DNA from: Paenibacillus ginsengihumi DSM 21568
Lineage (GTDB): Bacteria; Bacillota; Bacilli; Paenibacillales; NBRC-103111
Length of the DNA: 64,000 nucleotides
Direction of reading: 5' to 3'
NCBI RefSeq assembly: GCF_000380965.1
Contig: NZ_KB905549.1
Span: 72,254 to 136,253 of the forward strand
Positions 17,175 to 25,696 of this stretch are shown here, one piece after another (position 1 is the stretch's first letter; each line of letters opens with the position of its first letter). A model generated the notes under the pieces. That model did no database searches. It was not told where the DNA came from and worked only from the letters and a program-made list of their open reading frames with translations. The translations under genes were made by a program, and so were the position numbers.

Positions 17175-18214
17175 TGCAACAACCTCGCAATCGCATGATC
17201 CCAATCGATATGGAGCTGCTTCATTAATTTCCCTCCCTGCTCTCCGAGCCGCTCAGCGAGCGCCTTGTCCTCATAGAGCCGGTCCAGCGCCTCGGCGATC
17301 GCCCGGGGATCGGGAGCGACGACGCAGCCGTTTATGCCGTGCCTGACAAACTCCAGCGGTCCGCAGGAATCGGGATGCGTAATGACCGGCTTGCCGGAGA
17401 AGAAGGCCTCGAGCGTCACATATCCGTAATCCTCCTGGAACGGGCCGTAATATACGCAAAGCGCGTTCGCATAATATTCCGCCTTCGCGTCTTCGCTAAT
17501 ATAGCCAAGCAGCTTGACCTTGTCCTGAAGCCCGTAGGCGTCGATGAGCGAGCGGAGCATGCCGCCGTAGCGCGGGTCTCCCTGTCCGGCGATCACGATG
17601 CGAACGGGCGTCTTCGTATACCGCGCGGCTTCCACCAGCAGATGCTGCCGCTTCAAGGAATCGAGCCTGCCCGGCATAAACGCGTAGTCGCCGAAAGCGG
17701 CGCAGCGAAGCTGCTCATACCCGCCGGGAGGATGGTATAAGGGAAGCGACGCAATGCCGTTGTACTTGCGCAGCCGGTCCGACACCGTCGCCGAGATCGT
17801 GTACAGCCCCCGATGCTCCGGGAGATAGCGGTTGTCGCAGCGGACGATCGTCCGGCGCACCTGCTCGCCCCGCTCCATTTTGTCCAAATCGCCGTATTCC
17901 GTGCCGAACAGCTCGTAAGCCTGGCGATGCTGGTGCAGCAACCAGAGCACTTTGTTGTCATGCTGCGTGTAGTAGATAGGGAACTTGAGGCAAATGACCC
18001 GATCGACGGGAAGTCCGTTCACTTCCGTCAAATCGATCAGCCGCGCTGCCCGGATGCAGTTCAAGATCGTCCGGGCGGGGTACCACTTGAACGGCATCGT
18101 CACGATCTCCGCCTCATGCCCGCGAACGATGAGCTGATGCTTCAAATTTTCCGCCAAAATCTCCGCGCCTCCCCGGATAAAAGGCACCTGCACCGTCGCA
18201 ATCGCCACTCTCAT
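17171..18214 (-). CDS. GT4 glycosyltransferase
   Basis: A 347-residue GT-B protein. The start VAIATVQVPFIRGGAEILAE has the usual RGGAE glycine motif of GT4 acceptor domains. The donor domain has FMPGRLDSLKRQHLLVEAARY, IVIAGQGDPRYGG, and the retaining-site region FQEDYGYVTLEAFFSGKPVI with HPDSCGPLEFV. It is 7 bp from the upstream GT4 gene and overlaps the downstream one by four bases, so four GT4 genes and one GT61 gene are tightly clustered here. The donor sugar could be one of the GDP- or CDP-deoxysugars made in the same operon, which is inference only. Confidence 0.86.
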   Translation of the reverse strand: MRVAIATVQVPFIRGGAEILAENLKHQLIVRGHEAEIVTMPFKWYPARTILNCIRAARLIDLTEVNGLPVDRVICLKFPIYYTQHDNKVLWLLHQHRQAYELFGTEYGDLDKMERGEQVRRTIVRCDNRYLPEHRGLYTISATVSDRLRKYNGIASLPLYHPPGGYEQLRCAAFGDYAFMPGRLDSLKRQHLLVEAARYTKTPVRIVIAGQGDPRYGGMLRSLIDAYGLQDKVKLLGYISEDAKAEYYANALCVYYGPFQEDYGYVTLEAFFSGKPVITHPDSCGPLEFVRHGINGCVVAPDPRAIAEALDRLYEDKALAERLGEQGGKLMKQLHIDWDHAIARLLQ

Positions 18215-18221
18215 TTATGCG

Positions 18222-19325
18222 TCACCTGCCGTTTTGCAAGGATTGGATGAGCTCCAAAAAGCGCTTCTCGAGCACCTTCGGCGCAAATCGCGATTGATAA
18301 TTGCTCCAGCCTTGATCCGCAAGGCTGCAGGCCAGCTGCTCATTCGTTGCAACGGCATGAATGGCGGAGGCGACAAGCTCTTCGTCGAACCGGTCGAAAA
18401 TGAGCTGATTGTCGCCGAGTGTCTCTTTGATCGCCGTTGCGTCGCAGGCGACGACCGGCAACCGGTAATACTGCGCCTCGATGAGAGGAACGCCGAACCC
18501 CTCGTGCTCGCTGAGACACAAAAAAACGCGGCTGCCCATAAAATATGCCTTCAGACTCGGACAGGACACTTTGCCGGTCAGTACAATAAGCTCCTGCAGA
18601 CCGTATTTTTTGATCCACAGGCTCATTTCCGTATTGTAGCGCTTCAGCTGCTTGTCCGTGTCCCCTACAACCCAGAAGCGCACCCGGCTGCCGAACATCC
18701 GCTTATACGCGGCAGCGGTTTGAACAATCGCCTTGTGTCCCTTGTTCGGAGCCATCCGGCTAATAAACAGGACGTTGATCCGATCCCCGTCAAGCAGCTT
18801 TTCCAGCGTCTCATGGTCGGGGGCGACCCGCTCCATCCGCTCGATATTGTGAAACGGGGGAACCACGACCGAACGCGACGGAGCGACGCCTTTCGCCACG
18901 ACTTCCCGGCAGTTATACTGCGAATCGCCCAGCCAGAGGAAATCCTTTCGCTTGACGAGCCTGTCGGTCTGTTTTTCCGCTTGCTGCAGGATGCTGTAAT
19001 AATGGTCGCTGTACGGCTTGAAGAAGCGGGAAGGCGTAATATTGTGATAGCGAATCACGACCTTGCAATCGGCGATGTCCAGCAGCTTCTCGCCCCGCTG
19101 CCAATAGTTGCTGTGATGGTAAATGAACAGATTGCCGCTGTCCAGCACGAGCGAAATAAGCTGATCCAGCGTCGCATGACGGTATTCCGACGGATCGAGA
19201 TAATTGTATTCGCCGTAGATATAAACCTCGTATCCGCCTCGCTTCAAGGCATGATACATCCCCTGGATGTCATGTCCGATCGCGTCGCCGTCGATAATCG
19301 TTTGATGAGCGATAACAATTTTCAT
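18222..19325 (-). CDS. GT4 glycosyltransferase
   Basis: A 367-residue GT-B protein. KIVIAHQTIIDGDAIGHDIQ opens the protein. The donor domain contains VLFISRMAPNKGHKAIVQTA and the EX7E element SEHEGFGVPLIEAQYYRLPV. The ATG at 19325 follows GGCGGGGTG by six bases and is preferred over an in-frame GTG three codons upstream that lies inside that ribosome-binding site. It sits 16 bp downstream of rfbF. Glycosyltransferases with the RYHNITPSRFF motif usually add sugars in cell-surface polysaccharide assembly. The exact linkage is not predictable. Confidence 0.86.
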   Translation of the reverse strand: MKIVIAHQTIIDGDAIGHDIQGMYHALKRGGYEVYIYGEYNYLDPSEYRHATLDQLISLVLDSGNLFIYHHSNYWQRGEKLLDIADCKVVIRYHNITPSRFFKPYSDHYYSILQQAEKQTDRLVKRKDFLWLGDSQYNCREVVAKGVAPSRSVVVPPFHNIERMERVAPDHETLEKLLDGDRINVLFISRMAPNKGHKAIVQTAAAYKRMFGSRVRFWVVGDTDKQLKRYNTEMSLWIKKYGLQELIVLTGKVSCPSLKAYFMGSRVFLCLSEHEGFGVPLIEAQYYRLPVVACDATAIKETLGDNQLIFDRFDEELVASAIHAVATNEQLACSLADQGWSNYQSRFAPKVLEKRFLELIQSLQNGR

Positions 19326-19341
19326 AGGATGCACCCCGCCA

Positions 19342-20115
19342 CTACCATTTTTTCCAGGGAGGCGTTCCCGACCTCCACAGCTGATCCAAATACTTTTTAT
19401 CCCGCAACGTGTCCATCGGATGCCAGAAGCCCTGCCATTTGTAAGCCATGAGCTGCCCGCCGGCAGCCAGCCGCTCCAGCGGCTCCCGCTCCAGCACCGT
19501 CGCGTCGCCTTCGAGATAATCGAATACGCCCGGCTCCATCACGAAAAATCCGCCGTTCACCCAGCCGCCGTCGCCTGCCGGCTTCTCCTGAAACTGCTCG
19601 ACGCTGCCGCTGCCGCCGATCTTCAGCGCTCCGAAACGACCTGCGGGCTGCGCAGCGAGCAGCGTGGCGAGCTTGCCGTGGCGCTCGTGGTAACGGACCA
19701 GTTCCCCGATGTCGATGTCCGACAGCCCGTCGCCATACGTCAGCATGAACCGCTCGGCGCCGATGTAAGGCTTGATCCGCTTCACGCGGCCCCCCGTCAT
19801 CGTATCGAGCCCCGTATCCACTAGGGTGACCTTCCAGGGCTCCGCCGAATGGTGATGGATGATCGTTTGATTCAGGTTGCCGAAATCGAAGGTGACATCG
19901 GATTCGTGCAAAAAATAGTTGGCGAAATAATCCTTGATGCTGTAGCCTTTATAGCCGAGGCAAATGATGAACTCGTGATAGCCGTAATGCGAATACAGCT
20001 TCATAATATGCCAGAGCATCGGCTTGTCTCCGATCTCGATCATCGGCTTCGGCTTCAAATGCGATTCCTCGCTGATGCGGGTGCCGAAGCCTCCTGCCAA
20101 AATGACCACCTTCAT
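19342..20115 (-). CDS. rfbF: Glucose-1-phosphate cytidylyltransferase
   Basis: A 257-residue nucleotidyltransferase. LAGGFGTRISEESHLKPKPM (residues 6-25) holds the CTP-binding signature with the catalytic Arg and Lys. GYKGYSIKDYFANYF, DTGLDTMTGGRVKRIKPYI and LTYGDGLSDIDI are specific to glucose-1-phosphate cytidylyltransferases. It makes CDP-D-glucose from CTP and glucose 1-phosphate, the first step to CDP-deoxysugars. Its ATG overlaps the upstream GT4 stop codon (ATGA). With rfbG in the same operon it supplies CDP-4-keto-6-deoxyglucose. Length is normal for the family. Confidence 0.95.
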   Translation of the reverse strand: MKVVILAGGFGTRISEESHLKPKPMIEIGDKPMLWHIMKLYSHYGYHEFIICLGYKGYSIKDYFANYFLHESDVTFDFGNLNQTIIHHHSAEPWKVTLVDTGLDTMTGGRVKRIKPYIGAERFMLTYGDGLSDIDIGELVRYHERHGKLATLLAAQPAGRFGALKIGGSGSVEQFQEKPAGDGGWVNGGFFVMEPGVFDYLEGDATVLEREPLERLAAGGQLMAYKWQGFWHPMDTLRDKKYLDQLWRSGTPPWKKW

Positions 20116-21287
20116 GGCTGCTGTTCCCCCCTTTCCGCGCCGCTATGGAGCATAGCGACAAAATCGGCCTTGAAACGGGACAGGCCAAAACGCGAAATAG
20201 CGTGCCTCCGCCCCTTCCTTCCGGCCTTCTCCCGCTTGCCGTCATGCTCCGCAAGCTCCGCTATTGTGCGTCCGAGCGCGGCAGCGTCCCCGTTCGGAAC
20301 GAGATAGCCCGTATCTCCATGGGCCACGATCTCCGGCAGGCCCCCCGACGCATAGGCGACGACGCAGCGGCCGCAAGCCATCGCCTCGAGCGCGATATTG
20401 GGAGACGCATCCGCGACGAGGCTGGGAATCGCCACCAGATCGACCGCCGCCAGCAGCGGCTCGATATTCGGCAGCGCTCCCAGATAGCGCCACTCGACAG
20501 GCGCGATGCGCCGGGCTTCGTCCAGACACTGCTGCAAGTAATCCGCTTCGACCGCGTTGCCGGCGGCAACGATGGCGATCTTCCCCCTGTGACGAAAATA
20601 AGCGGATGCCTGCAGCAGCTCCAGCAGCCCTTTCCCCCGGTAAACCGAGCCGAACCAGCCGACCGCGACATGCTCTTCCGTCCACCCGAAGCAGAGCCGA
20701 AGCGATCGCCGGTGCCGGCGAATCGCTTCGGCAGGCGGAATGTCCGTGCCGTAAGGCAGCACCTGAACCGAATCCGGGCTCATCCCGCAGGCGGCGAGCG
20801 AGCGGCGAACCGCCTCGGAGGGCGCGAGAATGCGGTCGGCGTATTGACGTATCCGCATAAGCAGCGGGCTTAGTCCGGGATGGCCGGGCATGATCTCTTG
20901 AATGTACCAGCACAGCGGGACACCCTGTTGCCGGGCAACGATCGCCGGCATCAGGTTGATCGCGCTGCCCGCGACGATCCAATCAGGCCGCTGCGCGCAG
21001 ACGAGCCGGCTGAGCGGGCTGCCCGGGGCGGCCTGCTCGAAAGCGCGGCAATCCTCATCCAGCCGGGAAGGATCGTGCACGAAATTCCACAGCACCGGAT
21101 ACTCGGCGATGTGCACTTCCATCCCCGTCCGGGCAGCCCGATCACAGGACAATCCCGGCTGCGGGCTGACCCAGACGACCTCCATGCGCTGCTCCAGGCA
21201 CGACAGCCCGGCAGCCAGCAGCACCTTCTCCGCGCCTGTCACCATCTCCGGATCGGTGTGATGATTGACCAGCATCACCTTGCTCAT
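20112..21287 (-). CDS. GT4 glycosyltransferase
   Basis: A 391-residue GT-B protein that begins KVMLVNHHTDPEMVTGAEKV. The TGAEK motif and the phrase PALAAKAL/PAIVARQQGVP resemble the GT4 at 47244. The donor domain has VGWFGSVYRGKGLLELLQAS and SLVADASPNIALEAMACGRCV, the retaining EX7E site. The frame stays open for a further 103 codons upstream, but those overlap the gmd gene and have no family similarity. I use the ATG at 21287, located 13 bp after the gmd stop codon. It overlaps rfbF by ATGA. Confidence 0.85.
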   Translation of the reverse strand: MSKVMLVNHHTDPEMVTGAEKVLLAAGLSCLEQRMEVVWVSPQPGLSCDRAARTGMEVHIAEYPVLWNFVHDPSRLDEDCRAFEQAAPGSPLSRLVCAQRPDWIVAGSAINLMPAIVARQQGVPLCWYIQEIMPGHPGLSPLLMRIRQYADRILAPSEAVRRSLAACGMSPDSVQVLPYGTDIPPAEAIRRHRRSLRLCFGWTEEHVAVGWFGSVYRGKGLLELLQASAYFRHRGKIAIVAAGNAVEADYLQQCLDEARRIAPVEWRYLGALPNIEPLLAAVDLVAIPSLVADASPNIALEAMACGRCVVAYASGGLPEIVAHGDTGYLVPNGDAAALGRTIAELAEHDGKREKAGRKGRRHAISRFGLSRFKADFVAMLHSGAERGEQQP

Positions 21288-21300
21288 AACAGGGCGTCCC

Positions 21301-22260
21301 CTAGATGCGCGCGCGCCAATAGTCGAGCAAATCCTGCAGCGTCTGGTCGAACGGGATGACGGGGCGCCACCCTGTCTGCCGATGGAATTTCTCATAATCC
21401 CCCAGCAATATTTCCACATCCGACGGCCGCATCCGGCTCGGATCGGTCTGAACGCGAATCTGCACCGTGCTCTTCTGAAGCAGCTTCGCCAGCACATCCT
21501 CGATCGTATAAGCCGAGCCTGACGCAATGTTGTATACTTCGCCCGGAACGCCCTGCTCCACGGCCAGCCAATACGCCCGCACCACATCGCGGACATCGGT
21601 GAAATCCCGCTTCGCCTTCAGATTGCCCACATGGATGACAGGTGGCCGAATCCCTTTCTCCACCTCGGCGATTTGCTTCGCGAAGTTGGAGGTCACGAAC
21701 GCTTCTCCCCGGCGCGGCCCCGTATGGTTGAACGTGCGGGTTCGTATCGTTTTCAGGCCGTAGCTTTGATAATACTGGTAAGCCAAGTAATCTTGCCCGA
21801 CCTTGCTGACCGCATACGGACTGAGCGGACGCAGCGGATTGTCTTCGCGGATCGGCACCTCGCCGGGGAGCACATGGCCGTATTCCTCGCTGGAGCAGGC
21901 GATCTGCACCGTGGCGTCGACGTCGTATTTGCGAAGCGCTTCGAACAGATTCAACTGCCCGATCTGATTGACGATCAGCGTATCGGCCGGCGAATTCCAG
22001 GACGTGGGCACGAAGCTTTGGGCGGCCAGATGAAAAATGTAATCAGGCCGAATCGTCCGAATCATCTCGTTCACGGATTGGGCGTCCCTCAGCTCGCACT
22101 CCACCAGGCGAAGGCGGTCCTTTATTCCCTCGATATGCTCCATCCGGCTTCGGAGCCGGTACGTTCCATACACCTCCGCATCCGGGTGATTGAGCAGAAG
22201 CCATTCCGCCAAGTGGCTTCCCGCGAATCCCGTCACTCCGGTAATCAAGATTTTCTTCAT
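21301..22260 (-). CDS. GDP-mannose 4,6-dehydratase family SDR (Gmd/Rmd type)
   Basis: A 319-residue extended SDR. TGVTGFAGSHLAEWLL (residues 8-23) binds NADP, the catalytic group is S123-S124-E125 with Y149-x3-K153, and RTFNHTGPRRGEAFVTSNFA is diagnostic of the GDP-mannose 4,6-dehydratase and GDP-4-keto-6-deoxymannose reductase group. The length is shorter than classical Gmd (about 345-370). The SSEEYG active site is also seen in Rmd-like reductases, so one or both reactions are possible. ManC, which makes GDP-mannose, is immediately upstream and overlaps by one base (TAATG). The product is likely GDP-4-keto-6-deoxymannose, or GDP-D-rhamnose after reduction. Confidence 0.82.
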   Translation of the reverse strand: MKKILITGVTGFAGSHLAEWLLLNHPDAEVYGTYRLRSRMEHIEGIKDRLRLVECELRDAQSVNEMIRTIRPDYIFHLAAQSFVPTSWNSPADTLIVNQIGQLNLFEALRKYDVDATVQIACSSEEYGHVLPGEVPIREDNPLRPLSPYAVSKVGQDYLAYQYYQSYGLKTIRTRTFNHTGPRRGEAFVTSNFAKQIAEVEKGIRPPVIHVGNLKAKRDFTDVRDVVRAYWLAVEQGVPGEVYNIASGSAYTIEDVLAKLLQKSTVQIRVQTDPSRMRPSDVEILLGDYEKFHRQTGWRPVIPFDQTLQDLLDYWRARI

Positions 22261-23303
22261 TATTGACCCTCCTCGGATTTCAGACTGAATGTCCTGATCT
22301 CCTGTTCTCTGTCTTTGGGACTAATCATAATGACTCCATCCGTCACGGCGATGATCAAATTGTCCAGCCCGATGGCGGCAACAGACTGTCTGTCGCTGTA
22401 CACGATGCAGTTATGCGTATCCACCAGCCGATGGCGCCCGACAACGATATTGCCGTTCGCGTCCGGTTCGGTAATTCTCGCCAGCGCCGACCAGCTCCCC
22501 AGATCGTCCCAGCCGAACGACACCGGCAGCATGTACAGCTGCCGCGCCTTCTCCAGGACGCCGACATCGATCGATTGCTTCTCGAGCCGGCCGTATTCGG
22601 CGCGGAGCACTTCCGATTCTCGATCCGTGCCGAGCGCCTGCCCGATCTTGCGCAGCCCCTCCGCCAGATGCGGCATATGCTCGCCGATCAAATCGCGGAT
22701 GACTGATGCCCTCCAGACGAAAATGCCGCTGTTCCAATAGTAGTCCGGCGCCGTATACCATAACTGAGCCGTAGGCAGATCGGGCTTTTCCGTAAAGCGC
22801 TCGACCGGCAGCATGCCTTTTGCCCCCCCGGCGGCGACTTTAATATACCCGTAGCCGGTCTCGGGCCGGGTCGGCTTGATGCCGAGCGTCACGATGCACG
22901 GCTCCCGCCGGGCTTGCCGATATGCCTGCAGGAGAGCGTCCTGAAACGCCTGTTCGTCCGCGATATAATGGTCTGCCGGAATCGTGATCAGCACGGGGTC
23001 CAGACCTTGCCGCAGAAAATGCATGGCGGATAAGCCGATACAAGCGGCCGTATCCCGGTTCTCGGGTTCAATCATCATTTGCCGTCGGGGAAGCTGCACC
23101 TGCTCGCAAACGTAATCGGCATATTGGGACAGCGTGACGATATGAATATCCTCGGGGCTTATAAACTTGCTCAGACGCTTAACGGTCTTTTGCAGCATCG
23201 ATTCGTGATCGAGCAGCGATATGAACTGCTTGGGATAATGAGACTGGCTTTTAGGCCATAATCGGGTTCCGCTGCCTCCAGCCAGGACGACTGCTTTCAG
23301 CAA
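22260..23303 (-). CDS. manC: Mannose-1-phosphate guanylyltransferase
   Basis: A 347-residue nucleotidyltransferase without the C-terminal isomerase domain of bifunctional ManC/AlgA. LAGGSGTRLWPKSQSHYPKQ (residues 7-26) is the GTP-binding signature. ITIPADHYI, RPETGYGYIKV, FTEKPDLPTA and WNSGIFVWRASVI are characteristic of the family. It makes GDP-mannose in the cytoplasm from mannose 1-phosphate and GTP. The start is TTG, six bases after AGGGGGTGG. It heads a nine-gene operon ending with rfbG. A CATAACTTA box lies 34 bp upstream. GDP-mannose feeds the Gmd-type enzyme encoded next. Confidence 0.92.
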   Translation of the reverse strand: MLKAVVLAGGSGTRLWPKSQSHYPKQFISLLDHESMLQKTVKRLSKFISPEDIHIVTLSQYADYVCEQVQLPRRQMMIEPENRDTAACIGLSAMHFLRQGLDPVLITIPADHYIADEQAFQDALLQAYRQARREPCIVTLGIKPTRPETGYGYIKVAAGGAKGMLPVERFTEKPDLPTAQLWYTAPDYYWNSGIFVWRASVIRDLIGEHMPHLAEGLRKIGQALGTDRESEVLRAEYGRLEKQSIDVGVLEKARQLYMLPVSFGWDDLGSWSALARITEPDANGNIVVGRHRLVDTHNCIVYSDRQSVAAIGLDNLIIAVTDGVIMISPKDREQEIRTFSLKSEEGQ

Positions 23304-23336
23304 GACGGCCCACCCCCTATCAATGATGATTTCTTT

Positions 23337-23345
23337 TAAGTTATG
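23337..23345 (-). promoter_or_regulatory. Sporulation-sigma-like -10 box (CATANNNTA) upstream of manC
   Basis: CATAACTTA on the minus strand lies 34 nt before the manC start and matches the sigma-K -10 consensus CATANNNTA. I do not see the AC of the -35 element at 16-17 bp. The call rests on the -10 box and the same arrangement at other units. Confidence 0.35.
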
Positions 23346-23483
23346 TGCTAGAAGACGCCGCAGACACGGCCAGTACCCGGTTCTTGCTGACTTTCAGGAA
23401 GCGCTCCGCTCTTTTTGCAGAATGGTAGTGGCTGGCCGTAATGAGCCGCAGCGGGAAAGCCTATAGCAAAACGATTTTTCAAG

Positions 23484-23492
23484 CATAGAATA
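23484..23492 (+). promoter_or_regulatory. Sporulation-sigma-like -10 box upstream of the divergent SDR gene
   Basis: CATAGAATA matches CATANNNTA and ends 29 nt before the start of the plus-strand SDR gene. No clear -35 element is seen. Confidence 0.33.
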
Positions 23493-23520
23493 GTAGAAAC
23501 CGCGCCAGGAGGGGAGATTC

Positions 23521-24378
23521 ATGGCAAGATCGAAGCGAATTGCGGTTACCGGCGGCAGCGGCCAGCTTGGCGCTGCGGTTATCCGCGAGCTGCTGGAATC
23601 CGGCTACGAAGCGCTTAGTCTGGACCGAAATCCGGCGCAAGCTGCCGCCGTCCCTGCCGTTGCCGTCGACTTGAACCGATATGACGAATTGGCGGGTGCG
23701 CTGCGGGGATGCGATGCCGTCATTCATTTGGCAGCCGACCCGAGCCCTTACAGCAGGCCTGCTCACCTCGTTTTTTCCAACAATGTCAGCAGCGCGTACA
23801 ACGTGTTGGAGACGGCGGCGGCGCTCGGCATTCCCAAGGCGGTGCTGGCTTCCAGCGAATCGGCATACGGCTTTCCCTGGGCGGTGCGCCCGCTCTCCCC
23901 GCTCTATCTTCCCATTGACGAGCGGCATCCGCTGCAGCCGCAGGAAGGCTACGGTTTATCCAAATGCGTCGCCGAATCGATCGGGGAAATGTTCCACCGG
24001 CGGACCGGCATGCAGGTGGTCGCGCTGCGGCTGTCCACGCTGATCGGCGAGGACAATTTTGCGTCTTTACTCGCGCAAATGACGGGCGAGCCGTCGGCAG
24101 GCAAGCGCCTGTTATGGAGCTATATCGGCCTCCGCGACGCCGCGGCCGCGTGCCGCCTTGCCTGCGAAGCGGACGGGCTCGAAGCCGTCAGCCTGAACAT
24201 TACAGCGGACGATACGTGCGCCGGCATGCGTTCGCTGGACCTGATTCGCACCTATTATCCGGAAGTGACCGACCTTCGCGCAGCGTTCCTCCGCTATGAA
24301 GCCTTGTACAGCAACGCCGCAGCCAAGCGGCTGCTCGGGTGGAGTCCGACCTGCCGCATCCGAAGGCTGCCGGATTGA
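23521..24378 (+). CDS. NAD-dependent epimerase/dehydratase (extended SDR)
   Basis: A 285-residue SDR. VTGGSGQLGAAVIRELL is the Rossmann glycine motif, NNVSSAYNVLETAA the family helix, and SSESAYGF with YGLSKCVAES supplies the Ser, Tyr and Lys catalytic residues. The family acts on nucleotide sugars. AGGAGGGGAGATTC precedes the ATG. The C-terminus stops rather abruptly after LLGWSPTCRI, about where the family still has 10-20 residues, so a small 3' truncation is possible. It is divergent from manC. A role as the 4-keto reductase for the GDP-4-keto-6-deoxymannose made there is plausible but unproven. Confidence 0.78.
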   Translation: MARSKRIAVTGGSGQLGAAVIRELLESGYEALSLDRNPAQAAAVPAVAVDLNRYDELAGALRGCDAVIHLAADPSPYSRPAHLVFSNNVSSAYNVLETAAALGIPKAVLASSESAYGFPWAVRPLSPLYLPIDERHPLQPQEGYGLSKCVAESIGEMFHRRTGMQVVALRLSTLIGEDNFASLLAQMTGEPSAGKRLLWSYIGLRDAAAACRLACEADGLEAVSLNITADDTCAGMRSLDLIRTYYPEVTDLRAAFLRYEALYSNAAAKRLLGWSPTCRIRRLPD

Positions 24379-24502
24379 CGGACAGCTGCGCGGGCGGAGC
24401 GCCGCAATGCGCAGCCTGCGCAAGTCCTGCGCGGCAGCGCGCGGGAGGCCGCATGCAGCATGGAACGCTAAGGGCACGGTGCGGCCGCACGTTAACGCAA
24501 GA

Positions 24503-24524
24503 ACCTGCGCTTTCATGCGCAGGT
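24503..24524. terminator. Hairpin between convergent genes
   Basis: ACCTGCGC (24503-24510) pairs with GCGCAGGT (24517-24524) around a six-base loop, between the SDR gene and the convergent GT4 gene. There is no T-run, so the role as terminator is only suggested by position. Confidence 0.35.
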
Positions 24525-24542
24525 CCGATCGCGGCTTGCCAG

Positions 24543-25577
24543 CTACGCCCTTCCCATGTATTCGCAGACCGCTTGTTCGAACATAAGCACGCTTCGCTCC
24601 CAGGTCCATTTCTCCGCTTCCTTCATCCCGGCGGAAGCAAGCCGCTCGCGCAGCGGAAGATCGTCGATCAGACGAAGGATATTCGCCCCGAGCCTGCGCT
24701 CATAGCCGTAGGACAGCAGGCAGTTGTATTCGTGCCGGCAATAATCCATATTGCCTCCCGAGTAAACGGCGGCGACAGCGGCCCCGCATTTCATCGCTTC
24801 CAGCGGCGGGAACGGACATGCCTCATGAACGGAGGCAGCCGCAAAAATATGAAGCCGATTATAGAGGCGGCACAGCTCCTCGTCGTTCTCCGGCATATGA
24901 AAGCGGAAATGTCCCGAAGTCATCATCTGCATCAGCACGGGCGACGTCTGAATGTCGCGCGGCGGGCCGATCAGATGCAGCTCCGCCTCGGGCCTGTTCG
25001 CTTTAACGAACAACAGTTCGGCAACAAGCTGCTCCTGCTGACGGTGCCAGGCGTCCCCGCCGTCCGGCTTGCGGATCACAGCCCCGATCTGCGGCCGCGC
25101 CTCCCCCTGACGCAAGCCGAGCGGGCGAAAGACGCCGCTGACGCCGATCGGAATTCGTTTCGGCTCGATGCCGTGATTCAGGTATACAAGCTCCTGCTGG
25201 TACTTGGACAGCACGACGAGATTGGAAGTGACTTGATAAGAGGGAAAAGAGACGGCCTGATTCGGCAAAAACAGCGGCTCGTAGCAAAGGCTGAGACGAA
25301 CGTGCGTGCCTTTGCCCCGTTCGCTCGCCGCCTGCACCGGCCCGACCGTCGTATAGAAATTCGATACGAGGACATCGGCATGCGGAATATCGCTCTCCGA
25401 AATCGCATCATTCGGCGTCCGCAGCACCCGTACGCCGAGCGGAAAGTCGATGATGCCGGAGGCGGGCATCACGACGCTGACGTCATGCCCCCTCCGCGCC
25501 AGGCCTTCCATGATTTCCACCAGCATTCGCTGCGCTCCGCCCTTGACCAACGTAATTATAGCGAATACAAACCGCAT
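24543..25577 (-). CDS. GT4 glycosyltransferase
   Basis: A 344-residue GT-B protein. FVFAIITLVKGGAQRMLVEI is the GGAxR-type GT4 start, and VLVSNFYTTVGPVQAASERG follows. In the donor domain, HIFAAASVHEACPFPPLEAM contains the EX7E element, followed by CGAAVAAVYSGGNMDYCRHE. It is monocistronic: the next gene upstream on the strand (25697) ends in a terminator at 25670-25695, and a CATATCATA box lies 44 nt before its ATG. The 3' neighbour is convergent. The transferred sugar is unknown. Confidence 0.84.
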   Translation of the reverse strand: MRFVFAIITLVKGGAQRMLVEIMEGLARRGHDVSVVMPASGIIDFPLGVRVLRTPNDAISESDIPHADVLVSNFYTTVGPVQAASERGKGTHVRLSLCYEPLFLPNQAVSFPSYQVTSNLVVLSKYQQELVYLNHGIEPKRIPIGVSGVFRPLGLRQGEARPQIGAVIRKPDGGDAWHRQQEQLVAELLFVKANRPEAELHLIGPPRDIQTSPVLMQMMTSGHFRFHMPENDEELCRLYNRLHIFAAASVHEACPFPPLEAMKCGAAVAAVYSGGNMDYCRHEYNCLLSYGYERRLGANILRLIDDLPLRERLASAGMKEAEKWTWERSVLMFEQAVCEYMGRA

Positions 25578-25620
25578 GGCTTCCCCTTCCTTCTTCCGGA
25601 ATGTGAACGATCCATGCTCT

Positions 25621-25629
25621 TATGATATG
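25621..25629 (-). promoter_or_regulatory. Sporulation-sigma-like -10 box upstream of the GT4 gene at 24543
   Basis: CATATCATA on the minus strand fits CATANNNTA and lies 44 nt before the ATG at 25577, just downstream of the terminator of the preceding unit. The expected -35 AC is not visible. Confidence 0.35.
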
Positions 25630-25669
25630 CACCCGCTTCGCCGGCCAGATAGACGGATAACGCTGCCGG

Positions 25670-25695
25670 GAAAAAATAGACGGTTGCACCAACCG
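25670..25695 (-). terminator. Rho-independent terminator after the motif protein gene
   Basis: On the minus strand CGGTTG pairs with CAACCG around a three-base loop, followed by TCTATTTTTT. It begins one to two bases after the stop codon at 25697 and separates this unit from the GT4 gene downstream. Confidence 0.7.
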
Positions 25696-25696
25696 G

